Of a stretch of DNA of 64,000 nucleotides, positions 53,046-63,969 are shown one piece after another (positions within the stretch are counted from its first letter, which is position 1; each line of letters begins with the position of its first letter). The DNA lies in assembly GCA_023078555.1 (NCBI GenBank), contig CM041196.1, forward strand, positions 9,876,985 to 9,940,984. Direction: 5' to 3'. This stretch comes from Ulva prolifera. Its lineage: Eukaryota; Chlorophyta; Ulvophyceae; Ulvales; Ulvaceae. The notes under the pieces are model-generated. The model ran no database searches. It saw only the letters and a program-made list of their open reading frames with translations, and was not told the origin of the DNA. The position numbers and the translations under genes were made by a program.

Positions 53046-55463
53046 GCCAGCACTGGATCAACGGCCATATCATCTGGCCCGTCGCCGATGAATCAGGCCA
53101 TCCCATACCACCAGACGTTGCCAACAATCTCTCCCCAGCCGTGCGACTACTCCCAGCTACGGGAGAAGTTCGGTTCACCCCCGCCCGGCCTGTCCCCACC
53201 CATGCCAGACCTGCGTTCCCAGTCGCAATTCCCCCCTCTGTCCCACCCACAGGACCCACGGCGGCCCACGCAGCCGCCGCCATCGGTGATTTCCATCAGC
53301 TCGGGGTCCAGCCCCCGCATGGGCAAGCAGATGGAGTCTCAGCGGTCCCCGGTGTTGATGCCAACGGGGTCTCCGCCAGCGCTGCCACCGCCTCCATCCC
53401 CACTTCTCCGCCGGCCCATGCCAACACCGAGCCGCCGCCGTTCTCCGCGACCGCTCCTGGTTGCCTCCGCACCCCGTCTCCAATGTCAGACATTGACTTC
53501 ACGCCTACAGCGGAGGAGGCCGAATTCCTCGGCCTCACCCCTCCACCAACAGCCCGCGGATGAGGACGACGCAGCGACCGCACATGCTTCCGCGGTGGAC
53601 AGGGTCGACCAGGAGGACCTGGTGTGTGACGGCCGCGCAGTCGACGCACAGCGTGTGGGTACGCACTCACAAGCAGAGCTGCTTCTGAAACAATCCAACA
53701 GATACTTAACTCTAGATCTGCACGCGGACGACTTCTGGCAGCGATTGCGTAGTGGCTATGCACATGATTCTGATTTTGCCAAACCACCTGCTTCATACCA
53801 TTATGACCCTAAGCACCAGATCTATCTGCACAAGAACAAGATTGTTGTCCCTGATCATGATCACTTGCGCCGGCAAATTCTGTTGTGGCACCACGTACAC
53901 CCTTGGCATGCACACATGGGTGTCTCTCGCACAGCATCATTGATCACAGACTCATTTTACTGGCCAGATATACACAAGGATGTCAAGAAATTTGTGTCAC
54001 AATGCCATAGCTGTCAGACCATGAAGTCCCCGTCGGAACGGGAGGCAGTCATGTCCCCACTACCTGTACCTTCTGCATGCTGGCGTGTCGTGAGTGTGGA
54101 CATGATCACGCAGCTACCTAACTCCACGTCTGGTCACAACTGCATTGTTGTGTTTGTTGATCAATTCAGCAAGATGGTGAGATTGGTCCCCACAGTGTCT
54201 ACTCTGAATGGTCCCGGATTCGCTGCACTGTTTTTCCAGCACATATACCCCCATTATGGCCTGCCACTTGGCATTTGTAGTGACCGCGGTACGCAGTGGA
54301 ACAATAAGTTTTTCGCATCCCTGTGTGACCACCTAGGCATTGCATTGCAGCTGACATTCTCCTACCATCCTCGAGCCAATGGGCAGGTTGAGCGGTACAA
54401 TCGCGTTGTGGAAGAAGCTGTTCGGCATTTCATCGGTCCTGCACATGATGATTGGGATGCATTCCTGCCACATATCGAGTTTAGCATGAATAGCTCCAAG
54501 TCGGCAGCCACGGGCTGCACGCCGTTCTCATTGAACCGTATCACTCCTCCACTGTCTCCCACAGCCCTTGCGTTTAAATTGCCACAGCATCAGGAACCAG
54601 CCCCAGCCGTGATGCACCGCATGTACTACTTCCTAGCAAAGCAAGCTCTGGTAGAGGCCAAGCAGTCAATGTGGTCGGACTTCAACAGGAAATCTGCTTG
54701 GCCAACCTTCTCTGTGGGTGACTTGGTCCTGCTATCTATACGTAAGGTTGCTCTGCATCATCCATCTCTCCGAAAGAAGTTTACTCCGCGCTGGTTGGGT
54801 CCCTGTAAAATTCTGGAAGTAGTGGGCCGGGCCGCTGCCCGTATATCATTGCCAACCACGCTGCAGCGCCTAGGCCTACATGATGTCTTTCACTTCTCTG
54901 TGCTCAAACCTTACAATGAGTCCTTCGATGCTGCATGCGCCAACAGCCCTGAACCTGCCAAGTCATCGGCCACTGTGGACACGACCACTTATGAAGTTGA
55001 ATGTGTAGTCAATTACATGCAGTCGCGGCATCGCGATGACGACATCTCCATCGCGTGCCCTCACTACCTGGTGCGCTGGGTTGGCTACGATGCATCTCAT
55101 GACTCTTGGTTACCAGTTGATGAGTTGTCCGGATGCCTGGAGAAAGTTGCCGATTATCTGTTCCACAATGCCTCCAGTACTCAGAGAGCGCACATGATTC
55201 ATGAGTTTCCGCGTGAAGCGCGGCTGCAACTGTCCCATATAGCAGCCAAGGCTGAATCCACCAGGCGTCCCGTCGCTGGGGGGAAGGTGCCCGCGGGTGG
55301 CAGCAACATCGACGATCCTAAACGCAAACCGCGTAGACGTAGTTCTCGGTTGAGCGAATCCCATAAGGCAGCACTTTCCAGGGTCACCTACTGCAATTGT
55401 TGTGGTAGGATGCGGACTGAGTTCGCAAAGCGCATGTGCGCTAATGCTGCCCCCCCGCTGTGA
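53031..55463 (+). CDS. int: Gypsy C integrase-chromodomain protein, intact 810-codon ORF
   Basis: An uninterrupted frame runs from ATG 53031 (inside LTR copy 2) to TGA 55461-55463. Residues about 20-215 are Pro/Ser-rich linker like that of gypsy A and B. The integrase zinc part has LWHHVHPWHAHMGVSR and QCHSCQTM. The catalytic triad is present: SVDMITQLP (Asp 54099), ICSDRGTQW (Asp 54282), GQVERYNRVVEEAVRHF (Glu 54390). The C-terminal domain has FHFSVLKPYN. A full chromodomain follows at about 54985-55165 (YEVECVVNYM, HYLVRWVGYDASHDSWLPV). A basic tail with YCNCC ends the protein. Gag, protease and RT are absent. Every other pol copy here is broken, so an intact ORF of this length is notable. 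It may be a 5'-deleted element, or an integrase kept for another use. Confidence 0.9.
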   Translation: MTLPIASTGSTAISSGPSPMNQAIPYHQTLPTISPQPCDYSQLREKFGSPPPGLSPPMPDLRSQSQFPPLSHPQDPRRPTQPPPSVISISSGSSPRMGKQMESQRSPVLMPTGSPPALPPPPSPLLRRPMPTPSRRRSPRPLLVASAPRLQCQTLTSRLQRRRPNSSASPLHQQPADEDDAATAHASAVDRVDQEDLVCDGRAVDAQRVGTHSQAELLLKQSNRYLTLDLHADDFWQRLRSGYAHDSDFAKPPASYHYDPKHQIYLHKNKIVVPDHDHLRRQILLWHHVHPWHAHMGVSRTASLITDSFYWPDIHKDVKKFVSQCHSCQTMKSPSEREAVMSPLPVPSACWRVVSVDMITQLPNSTSGHNCIVVFVDQFSKMVRLVPTVSTLNGPGFAALFFQHIYPHYGLPLGICSDRGTQWNNKFFASLCDHLGIALQLTFSYHPRANGQVERYNRVVEEAVRHFIGPAHDDWDAFLPHIEFSMNSSKSAATGCTPFSLNRITPPLSPTALAFKLPQHQEPAPAVMHRMYYFLAKQALVEAKQSMWSDFNRKSAWPTFSVGDLVLLSIRKVALHHPSLRKKFTPRWLGPCKILEVVGRAAARISLPTTLQRLGLHDVFHFSVLKPYNESFDAACANSPEPAKSSATVDTTTYEVECVVNYMQSRHRDDDISIACPHYLVRWVGYDASHDSWLPVDELSGCLEKVADYLFHNASSTQRAHMIHEFPREARLQLSHIAAKAESTRRPVAGGKVPAGGSNIDDPKRKPRRRSSRLSESHKAALSRVTYCNCCGRMRTEFAKRMCANAAPPL

Positions 55464-55470
55464 TGCTGAA

Positions 55471-55488
55471 GGGGACGCCTGGATGTAA
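55471..55488 (+). promoter_or_regulatory. Conserved post-pol motif, gypsy C copy
   Basis: GGGGACGCCTGGATGTAA follows the pol stop by 7 bases and matches the motifs after gypsy A and B pol. The extra ORF itself is not found here; the sequence to 55722 has no recognised feature. Confidence 0.5.
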
Positions 55489-55722
55489 GCAGACTGCCTC
55501 TGTGAGGCCGGGGATTTCCAGGCCATAGGTGATGTGAGGAGGGGGCTCCCGGGAGCAAGGCCAACCCCTGCCTAAATCTGATCCGCCAGGTTGCATGTCG
55601 CGGGGCACCAACCTGTTTTTCCATCATGTGACTTCCATAAAACCCGACAGACCCAATTCCATCATCTGAACCCACCTATGTGTGCAGTTAGAAACTTGCC
55701 AGTCCCTGAGATCCCACAAGAG

Positions 55723-58700
55723 CCATTTGTTGCAGCACGCACCGTCTGCGGACGAACAGCGTGTTCATGCTAGGGCGCGGACACAGGTCCTAATGTCTTT
55801 GCCTGACGCGGATAGGACGACTGTCTATCGCATGTCACACCTGTGTGAAGCATGGTCTTACTTGACTGCCAAGTACAGACCCAGCACCGAAGCCGAAATC
55901 CACAGGTTGTGGAGTCGGTTCAATTCGTTATCACAACACAACAAAGACGTTGCGACGTATTGTGGTGAAGTGATGAGTGTTTACACTCAACTGGAGGCAC
56001 TAGGTGCCGATGTGGGCCAGCGATGGCTTAGACTGAAACTTTTAGAAGTGGGGGAGGAGTTCAACGCTGTGCGCGGCGAGGTTCAACACTCCTCCCCTCA
56101 TGTGATCATATCACGTTTGACTGAGCATGCTGACTTGCTCAAACAACAGCGGCAGCTGCAGGCTAGGTCTGGGGCGCCCGCGGGCAAACCAGGCCATGGC
56201 TGGCGCAAGCAGGCCCGTGGTGATGGTCCTGCGGTCGCCGCTGTCGCGGCTGGCCAGGCTCCTCGCGAGGAGACCAGGACCTGCTTCTTCTGCAAGATGA
56301 AGGGACATCTTCGTGCGAACTGCCCCCAACGCAAACAGGCTGCGGCCAAAGATGTTTGCACTGTTGAAATGCCTGAAAAGTATCCCCAGCCAGACGCGTC
56401 TCTGCCGTGGAACATCATTGTAGATAGTGGGTCGGACATGCATATAGTAGGCAATCGTGAAATGTTTACTGAGTACGGCCCGTGCCAGAATGTTGCCAAT
56501 CTCGCGGGACCAGGGCAGCTTTCTATCATGGGTAGGGGAACCATTCTGGTGAACCTGGGTACTTATGTAGATAAGTGTGGGAATACGCATCCGTTAGATG
56601 TGGAAATCCCTGGTGTTTATTACGCGCCTGAATGTCCGTACAACCTGCTCAGTACGATGGGTCTTAGGCACGAGCAGATGTTCCTAGACACGCGTAGAAA
56701 CCATTTGTATGTTCCTGGTCTGGGCGATATGGCCACTGACATAGAGGACGACGTCAAGTATCAGGCACTTGATGTAGATGGTCACCCTGTCTTTGCTTTC
56801 AAAATGGCAGTAGACACGAAACCTATTCTCGTCGGTGCGCCGGTCAATAGGGGGGTAGTCTGGTCTAACCAGAGCAGCCCAACCTCAGTTATTGAGGACC
56901 AACAGCAGTGGCATCATGTGGCGGTCGCGGCCGTTGACCTGAAGCGACCCAATGCTGGGGGAGCTGAGGTCCCACATGATGCGTACTTGCTGGAGCCTGC
57001 ATTTCTCGCGCACTTGTCCTTTCACCAGTCCACGTGGGTCCTCAAGCGTATGCAAGCCAACGCTGAGTTTTATGGTGATTTAAATCTGAAAGTTGATTCC
57101 GAGCCGTTAGGGAATCGTTGTCATGGCTGCAGAATTGGCAAAGTGCCTGCGGGCAAATTTTCTGCCAATGATCGTGAGCTCATGGGCCAGGCCAAGTTTC
57201 CTGGTGAGCAACTGCATGCCGATTTAGCTGGTCCTGTGTCTCCTGTAGGAATTGGTGGTGTGAAGTATGTTTTGTTTGTGATGTGTGCCTTTACTCGTTA
57301 TACTTTCGTGGTCGGTCTGCGCAAAAAGAGTGAGGCTGCGGCCATGATCTCTTATATTATCGAACGCATTCGGGTGAATGTGGTGAAGCCAGGTGAACCG
57401 GGTGTGCGCATCCTACACACCGACAAAGGGGGAGAGTTCATGGTCGAGGCCTTAAAACTCTACCTCCAGCGTCGTGGCATCATCCACCGCTTGACCCCCA
57501 CAGCTGCTCATCGTTGTAATGGCATGATTGAGCGGAGGATCGGAGTTGCCTTTGAGTCACTCCGTGCTGCGCTGCTCGCGAGCGGCCTGCCTCTGTTCCT
57601 GTGGATAGAATGCCTCGCCAGTGTTGTCCATGGTCACAATCTCACGCCGTCCTCGGCACTGTACCATGACAAGTTGGCGAGTATCCTCAAATCTCAGAAA
57701 GGCCAGCATGCTGTCAACGCGTCTGCGGATGTTGACGAAGCTGAGCGGAGTTTGGGGAAGGGTAAGCGCATGAAAAAGGCCGAACGCGAAAAGTTGAAGG
57801 AGGAGGAAAAACGCAAGTACAAGTTGCTTGCGACGACAGAGTTAGATGAGTTTTTAGTTCGTTCTTGTGATAAGGATATCATTCCTTATATGTCCTTTTT
57901 TAGAGACACCTCCGTTGAGGTGTTCCAAGATCTGCTGCGGCAGCAGCGTCCCTGGGGGGTTGAGGTGTATGCATACCCGAGGGATGACAAGCTGCGGAAG
58001 TTGTCCCAAAGGGGGGTTCTTGCATACTGGGTCGGGGCTGGGCTGGGCCCCAGCATGCAGCGTGTGTACGCCCAGGATGTTCCTGGGGGTAGGGTTTTTG
58101 TCGTGCGCCAGGTTGTGTGCACTGCGGATCAGATGATCCACCACGTACGCAAGTACGATGCGTCCGCCGTTGTGGACAAGAGAGAACCTGAGGAGTTTGC
58201 GAACTCCTATACGGTTGTCTTCGAGGGTGACGATGAGGGTGAGCGTGTTACTGACGCCGATGTGCCTCCATTCGCGGCAGAGCACACCTATGACGGGGGA
58301 GTGTTGCGCCGTCTGCGTGACCAGCTTCACACCCCCCCTGGTCATGGTAGGGTTCCTGTCATGGAAATGACTTTCCGGCAGGATAACCCTGAGCCTAGTG
58401 AGGCTGTGTATTCTCCACGATTTGGAGCTGGCTCCTCTGCGGAGATTATCCGGCGTGACCCTGCTCGGGCCACACCGGAGATAGCCAGAACAGCTTTGCA
58501 TCGCACGCATGCGGCATCCAGAGCTGTTGCTCACCCTGACGTCCCTTCTCCCTCTCGTTTGCGTGGTGAAGTGCATCACCCGGTCGCTGTGCCCTCACGT
58601 ACTGCGCAGTATGTTGTCACGCGCAACGCTGCACTGCACGACCCTGGTGTAGAAGCTGCGTTTCCTGTTCAAGTGTCTGTCAGTGCGTCTGACGATGACA

Positions 58701-60871
58701 TGGACGAGGATGACGATGGTCCTGGTGTCTATGACGACGACGATGAACAGCGCATGGACTACACCGTCTCAGATGATGAAAGGGCCGTGGCCCATTAGAA
58801 TCTGGAGGCTCAGCGGGTCCGTTCAGCGGGTAATTCGGCAGCGGCCTCAGCATCTGGCGCGGGGGCAGTTGCTCAGCCTTTGCGAGGAGCTGAGGCGCCG
58901 AGGCCCTTCTGGGAGGATGAGCCAGATGAGGTGGAGACCGGGTCCGAATTAGGGGGAGAGGATCCGGACCCCTCAGCCGCAGTTGGGGTTGATTTGCCTG
59001 ACGAGGTGAGGGCCATTCCAGCCGCCTTGCCTCGCATAAAAATTAATCCTCTTGTACGCAGACGCCTTGTTCCACTGGCTGCGGATGTAGCAGCTGTACA
59101 AATGCATGAGCCTGCGGGCTCTGACGTTGCTAGTAGTGAGACAGTTGTAGCTGCTATTGATGTTTCGACTTGCGATCAGGACACATCAGCCGCGGCTGAC
59201 TGTGGAGTGTCCTGTGCAGGCCTGAAGCCTCAGCATGTGGAGTCTGGTGAGCAGCAGAGTGTTCAGCGTCGTGGGTCGCGCCGAGCAGCTGCCGCCAGGA
59301 AGCAGAAGGTTTCCTCCGACCCTGATATGCCTTCTATGAAGGAAGGACTTGCGGGTCCGGACAGGGATGCATGGCTGCGTGCCATGCAGGAGGAGGTAGA
59401 TGCACTGGGTGAGCACGGAACCTTCGGGTTGTGCTATCTGCCTGCGGGCAAACGGGCTATCTCGGGCAAATGGGTGCTCAAGATCAAGCGTGGGCCTGCG
59501 GGGGAGATTCAGCGCTACAAGGCACGCTATGTAGCGCGGGGTTTTTCTCAGGTAGAGGGTGTAGACTTTTTCGAGACTTGGTCACCTGTTGGGAGCTATG
59601 CGACACTTCGTGTGTTGCTGTCAGTTGCTGCTCAGGCAGATTTAGAAATTAGACACATAGATATACAGTGTGCTTTTCTGAATGGTGAGCTGGAGGAGGA
59701 AGTGTTCGTTGAACAGCCCCCGTACTTCACTGACGGGACAGCACGTGTATGGAGATTGCATAAAACCCTGTATGGCCTGAAGCAAGCTGCTCGCGAGTGG
59801 CATAAAGCTTTAATAAAGGTCTTAGCAGAGATGGGATTTGTGTGCGCACAAAGTGATCCCGGACTGTATGTTAGAACATCTGGTCTTTGTTTTATTTTTC
59901 TGTGGGTCGACGACTTGTTCATATTCAGCGGCACTGCGGGGCTGCAAGAACTTGTCGACATAATTCTCACAAAATTTGAAGGCAGAGACCTGGGTGAACT
60001 AGCATGGGCACTTGGCACTGAGATCATGCGTGATCGTAAGGCCAAGACAATCACCATGACACAGCGAAACAAAATCCATAGCCTGCTTGAAAAGTATAGT
60101 ATGTCTGATTGTCGAAAGTCTCCCACTCCGTTAGTGCCGCGGCAACAACTGAGGAGTGTGAAAGAGCACCCGGACCTGGAGAAAGCCAGTGCTGCTGAGC
60201 ATTCCAGGTTCATGAGTGCTGTAGGAAGCATCCAGTACATTGCATGAGTGACACGACCTGACCTCAGCTACGTGGCACATGCCCTGGCCCGGCACATGTC
60301 CAGTAGTCTGAAGGAACATTGGTTGGCTGTGCAACACGTTCTGAGATACCTGCAGTCCACGAAAAATCTAGGAATAAAATTTGTAGGCTCTGAGGGACAT
60401 GGGTGTTTGCTAGAGGCTTTTTCTGATGCAGATTTTGCGAATTCTGCTGATTTGAAGAGTGTGTCTGGTATGGTTCTTCGAGTGTATGGGAACTGTGTTC
60501 TTTGGCGCTCGAAGAAACAGAGTATAGTGGCTGGGGATACAACAGAGGCTGAGCTCATTGCGATGAGTGCAACAGCCAACGAGTTGATGTGGGTGAAGCA
60601 GTTGCTTCTCGACCTGAAGCTCGTCCCATATAAGCCAACTCTGTGGGGTGATAATAAGAGTGCCAACATCTTGGCTGTTAATGCTGTGTCCACTGACAGA
60701 TCCAAGCACATTCGTGTGCGGCACTTGCGAGTGCGGGAATATGTTCAGATGGATGAACTTAAGGTAGCATGGGTCGGCACTGTCGATCAGTTAGCAGATG
60801 TGTTTACTAAAGTGCTGCCCGGACCTGCTTTGCTAGAAGTTCGTAATAAACTCCAGCTAGTGGAGACTTAG
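55723..60871 (+). pseudogene. gag-pol: Copia-3 gag-pol, two nonsense changes
   Basis: The frame is open from the truncation to TAG 58796-58798 (CAG in Copia-1), resumes at once to TGA 60245-60247 (GGA elsewhere), then ends normally at 60871. No frameshift was found. Domains: gag with intact knuckle CFFCKMKGHLRANC, protease VDSGSDMHIV, integrase with RCHGCRIGK and HTDKGGEF, acidic linker (SASDDDMDEDDDG) near 58680-58760, reverse transcriptase with FLWVDDLFIFSG, and RNase H with EAELIAMSATANEL and WGDNKSANILAVNAVSTDRS. It is the best reference copy for the family here. Confidence 0.96.
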
Positions 60872-60889
60872 CAGGGTTTATGGGGGAGT

Positions 60890-61243
60890 GTCACAATGCA
60901 TGAGCCTGCGGGCAGCAGTGTGGTGACAGGTGCACCCATGCACGGATGATCCGCGGATCCAGTGTAGGGGTAAGCCGCCAGCAGGATTGTCTTGACGTAG
61001 CGAGAGAGATCCCGCGAGGGTTTCCCGCCGTAACCTTGAGTGATGTGTGTTCAGTGTGCATATATGGATGTGCACACTGAGATCTGTAACCATTCTCTTT
61101 ACTGTCTTACGGTACTAGCACTCTCCTTCAAGCATCTCTCGGTTCTACCTCTGTGCGCAGCAGGTATGAGATGCTGGCTGTCCTGACCTGACCTGAACAA
61201 GGACTGCGCGTCCTGACCTGCACAAATGATAGCTTTTCTGACA
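60890..61243 (+). repeat. Copia-3 3' LTR
   Basis: 354 bp, TGTCA...TGACA, with complete TATA-bearing inverted repeat (CAGTGTGCA, TATATGGATG, TGCACACTG). The following CTGAG (61244-61248) would be one side of the target duplication. Confidence 0.96.
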
Positions 61244-61248
61244 CTGAG

Positions 61249-63146
61249 ATGCGGGCACCTGCATTGCTGGCAGTCTGCTTTGATTCCATGCCGTGTTATG
61301 ACTCGCCAAGTAACTTCCTTCAAAGTCGTTGCTGATATCAATGCCTAGTTCTGGACCTGCACTGTCAGGCTGTGGTCTCTTGCTGCCCACCTCGACAGGT
61401 TCCATTGGCCTCACGTTTGCTGTTGCGGGTGTTAATCCCATGAAACGGATTGTTCTTGATATGTCCTTCTCTTCAACCACTGCTCTTGAGTTGTTGTGCA
61501 ACGCCTGCAGGTTCTCAAGACATCATGCAAATTCCTAGTGCTCCATGAGAGCCAATTACGACGTCAATTGCAGTGGTGAACACTGTGACTGCACGATGGT
61601 GGCGGATGGATCATACCGTTGACATGTTGCCTGCAACACCTGGGGGAACTGCAGATTTGTGGCAGTTCGCACTGACCCGTCTGTAGCTCCTTCTGCATGG
61701 TTCCACTTCGGCTTCTCTGGTGTCTGTCCACTTCGTTCTAAGTCGTGCCTCGGACTTGGAGACAGAGGGGTGACTTCAAACTTGGGCAAGAAAATGTTCT
61801 TGGGCTCATCAGGGCGCCATGGCGGGTAGTGTCCATCGTCGAGTGCCCACTCTAGTCTAGTCTTGCTCACTCGGCCTGTTGCTGCGGCAGTCCCTCCACA
61901 GGCTCTGACCTATATCATGATCGGCCCGATCATGGCGTCTAGTAGTATCAGAGTCAGCTGTGTAACATACCCGATACAAGCTCTCTGTGTTGCGACTATG
62001 AGCACACGTTCCTACGGATCACCAGCCGGTTGACACGTGCACAGCTGAATTCAACAGTTTAATTGCGGACTCACCATCTTCCGGTCAAACTGCATGTGCA
62101 GTTCCGTCAAGTCTTTGCCTTGTCCCTTAGCCTCAGATGCTGCCTTTGGATCAGCCAGCAAAACTTTGGTGAACTTCCGGATGCTGACGTTGTTGTTGCC
62201 CATGCGATCGAATACGACCGTCCTGCAAGGAACGGGTCATCGGACGATGTAAACACCTAGGCACATACACTCTGCAGCTGTATAGCTGCTGAACGGCAGA
62301 CACTGGCGAGGCCGTACTCTGCGAGTTTTTTGTCGCCTGTCTGCGATGTTGTGTAGGACTTCATCATTGCGGCCCACGCGACGGTCGAGTTCAAGATCTT
62401 CCGCCCTGCGTCCTTCTCTTCGTCTGTTGCGCCGTCTGCGATTGCCTGCAATGTCCGAAGGCACCGTCGGGTGATCAATCACACGGGCCGGACTTGCCAC
62501 TCCGACACTTCACATGGTAGTGTAGTGTTAGCCACACCTTCGGCGCGAACCCCTTCAGTGCTGTGATTGGTGTAGCTTGAAGCCACCATCCATCAGGCGT
62601 GAGTTTGGGATCAAGCACCTTTTTTACCTTGGGGCACTTTCGATGTGCCTCGGGTAGGGCATTCAACGTTTCCCGAAGCTTAGCGCACATGTGAATACCA
62701 CCACGCAGTTTCTCACCTCTGGTATCCACGGTCCTTGCGGTAGTGCCGTCGCTAACACATGACCGGCTAACCAGCTCATTGACACGGCTGGTCGTCGGCG
62801 GACTGGGCATCGTCAGGCTGGATACCGTCCTGATGTTGCCGGGCAGCTCCGGCGCGACTGGATCGGCTCCCTCGGGCAGATTTAACGTGTCACGCAGCAA
62901 TGCGCAAAATGCGTTGCCTGTGTAAATGGCACTAGTCCCGCTCGGAGCCTTCGGACCCGCGGGAGCCACTCGGAATTTGTGTCATTTCCATTCCAGTCCA
63001 TCACTTTCATGGGGTACGTGTACACCACAGTTGACAAGTAACGTCAACATGAAAGAGCCCTGTTGAGGTTCTTTGGTGTGATTGATGCTAAAGTCTTGGA
63101 CGTGTTTACGATCACCATCAAAGGATTTCAGAGTTACGGTCACCAT
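61249..63146 (-). CDS. Hypothetical multi-exon gene, unknown function
   Basis: Coding-like minus-strand blocks in order are as follows. 63146-62514: ATG 63146, MVTVTLKSFDGDRKHVQDF, an in-frame TGA at 62984-62982, then KLRGGIHMCAKLRETLNALP. 62445-62269: AIADGATDEEKDAGRKILNS after acceptor ACATTGCAG. 62222-62075: TVVFDRMGNNNVSIRKFTKV, between TTCCTTGCAG and an excellent donor ATG|GTGAGT. About 61907-61640: NIFLPKFEVTPLSPSPRHDL. 61507-61249: RTIRFMGLTPATANVRPMEP, after CCTGCAG. Introns would be 46-70 bp near 62500-62223. The phase between the second and third blocks does not fit the best donor, so the model is provisional. The block nearest Copia-3 ends at its LTR, suggesting the element entered the gene. 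Confidence 0.45.
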
Positions 63147-63516
63147 GACAGCTACGTCTACAGGTAATGTGGCACAGGACCACTGCAATTGGCTGGACGT
63201 CGGCGGCTGGTGTGCAGTATGATTCAAGCTGGTGTTCGGGCGCCTCAGATACCCCGAGGTTGATGGCGTTTGTAATCAGACACCGCGGACATGGCGACAA
63301 GTGACCGGGTACCCTCGAGACTACACGGCGCTGCATGCGACCACATGTCTGCGAAGCGTGTGATCGTTCGCCGCCATAGAACATCGCTTAATGTGGAACT
63401 CACTCTAAATCCAGCTGAGTTGCATGTTGTGCGCCATTGTCCGTTTCGATTGCAATCAGCCGCAGCAACCTGGCTGCAGTACTAGTACACATTCACACAC
63501 GGTGGGTTGCATCACT

Positions 63517-63969
63517 ATGGACGCCGATCACGTAGATCCAGCACCGAAAGCCAAACGAGTCAGGCGGACAAATGATGCTATAGATGCTGTCCTGTCTGAG
63601 AAGGGCATTTTCAATGATCCTTGTGCTGATGGCACTCAAAGGTACAGATGTGAGCACTGTCAGGCTACTTTCGGTCCAGACAGGAAGGCGTATGCGTCGT
63701 GGCATGATTGCCCTTCCCTGAAGCCTGTCCCACAGGACAATCAGGCCGATGGTGGCGGTGTTTTCGGCAGTGAATACATGGAATCTCCTTTGGAGTGGCT
63801 TGTACATGTGGATCGGGAGGCTGGGTGCCTGCCACTCCTCATACCAGAATGCACAGAAGACTGGGCCGCAACTCTGCAGCCCAGTACTCCCGAGTACTAC
63901 ACCACAAGCGAGGCCGACTTGATAGCGGCGGGAAGAGAAAGCGCTGTTGAAGCTGAGTACGAGGTGTGA
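63517..63969 (+). CDS. Hypothetical 150-residue protein, Cys/His-containing, divergent from the 61-63 kb gene
   Basis: ATG at 63517 (context CACTATGG) to TGA at 63967-63969. The N-terminus is basic (PKAKRVRRTND). A C-x2-C...H-x-C pattern (YRCEHCQATF ... ASWHDC) could bind zinc, and the C-terminal half is acidic. It starts 371 bp from the ATG of the minus-strand gene, so the two could share a promoter region. It may be a first exon, because the window ends 31 bases after the stop. No family was assigned. Confidence 0.4.
   Translation: MDADHVDPAPKAKRVRRTNDAIDAVLSEKGIFNDPCADGTQRYRCEHCQATFGPDRKAYASWHDCPSLKPVPQDNQADGGGVFGSEYMESPLEWLVHVDREAGCLPLLIPECTEDWAATLQPSTPEYYTTSEADLIAAGRESAVEAEYEV

Larger units (their letters stand above)
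52315..53048 (+). mobile_element. Miniature LTR unit (LTR-PBS-192 bp-PPT-LTR), TRIM-like
   Basis: LTR copy 1 (52315-52592, 278 bp) starts TGTTGTGAAAG and ends TTCGAACA. A PBS GGTATCGATGAGTAACC follows at 52593. Only 192 bp then separate it from LTR copy 2 at 52785, which is preceded by polypurine GAAGGGGGGAGG (52773-52784). The two LTRs are nearly identical for about 260 bp (one difference noticed, at 52491 against 52961... by eye), after which copy 2 changes into gypsy C coding sequence near 53045. No coding capacity lies between the LTRs. It is either a terminal-repeat miniature element or an internally deleted gypsy C. Confidence 0.8.
55723..61243 (+). mobile_element. Copia-3: 5'-truncated Ty1/copia element
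   Basis: Homology to the other copia copies starts at CCATTTGTTGCAGCACGC (55723), inside gag. So the 5' LTR, PBS and first part of gag are missing. The rest is colinear to the polypurine tract (60881-60889) and 3' LTR (60890-61243). A truncated 5' side with a full 3' side is unusual for LTR elements and implies a deletion or recombination, here next to gypsy C. Confidence 0.95.

Noticed and set aside
62982-62984. TGA as a selenocysteine codon
   Set aside because: No supporting element can be judged by eye and the residue context is not a known redox motif. Nonsense or an intron is simpler.
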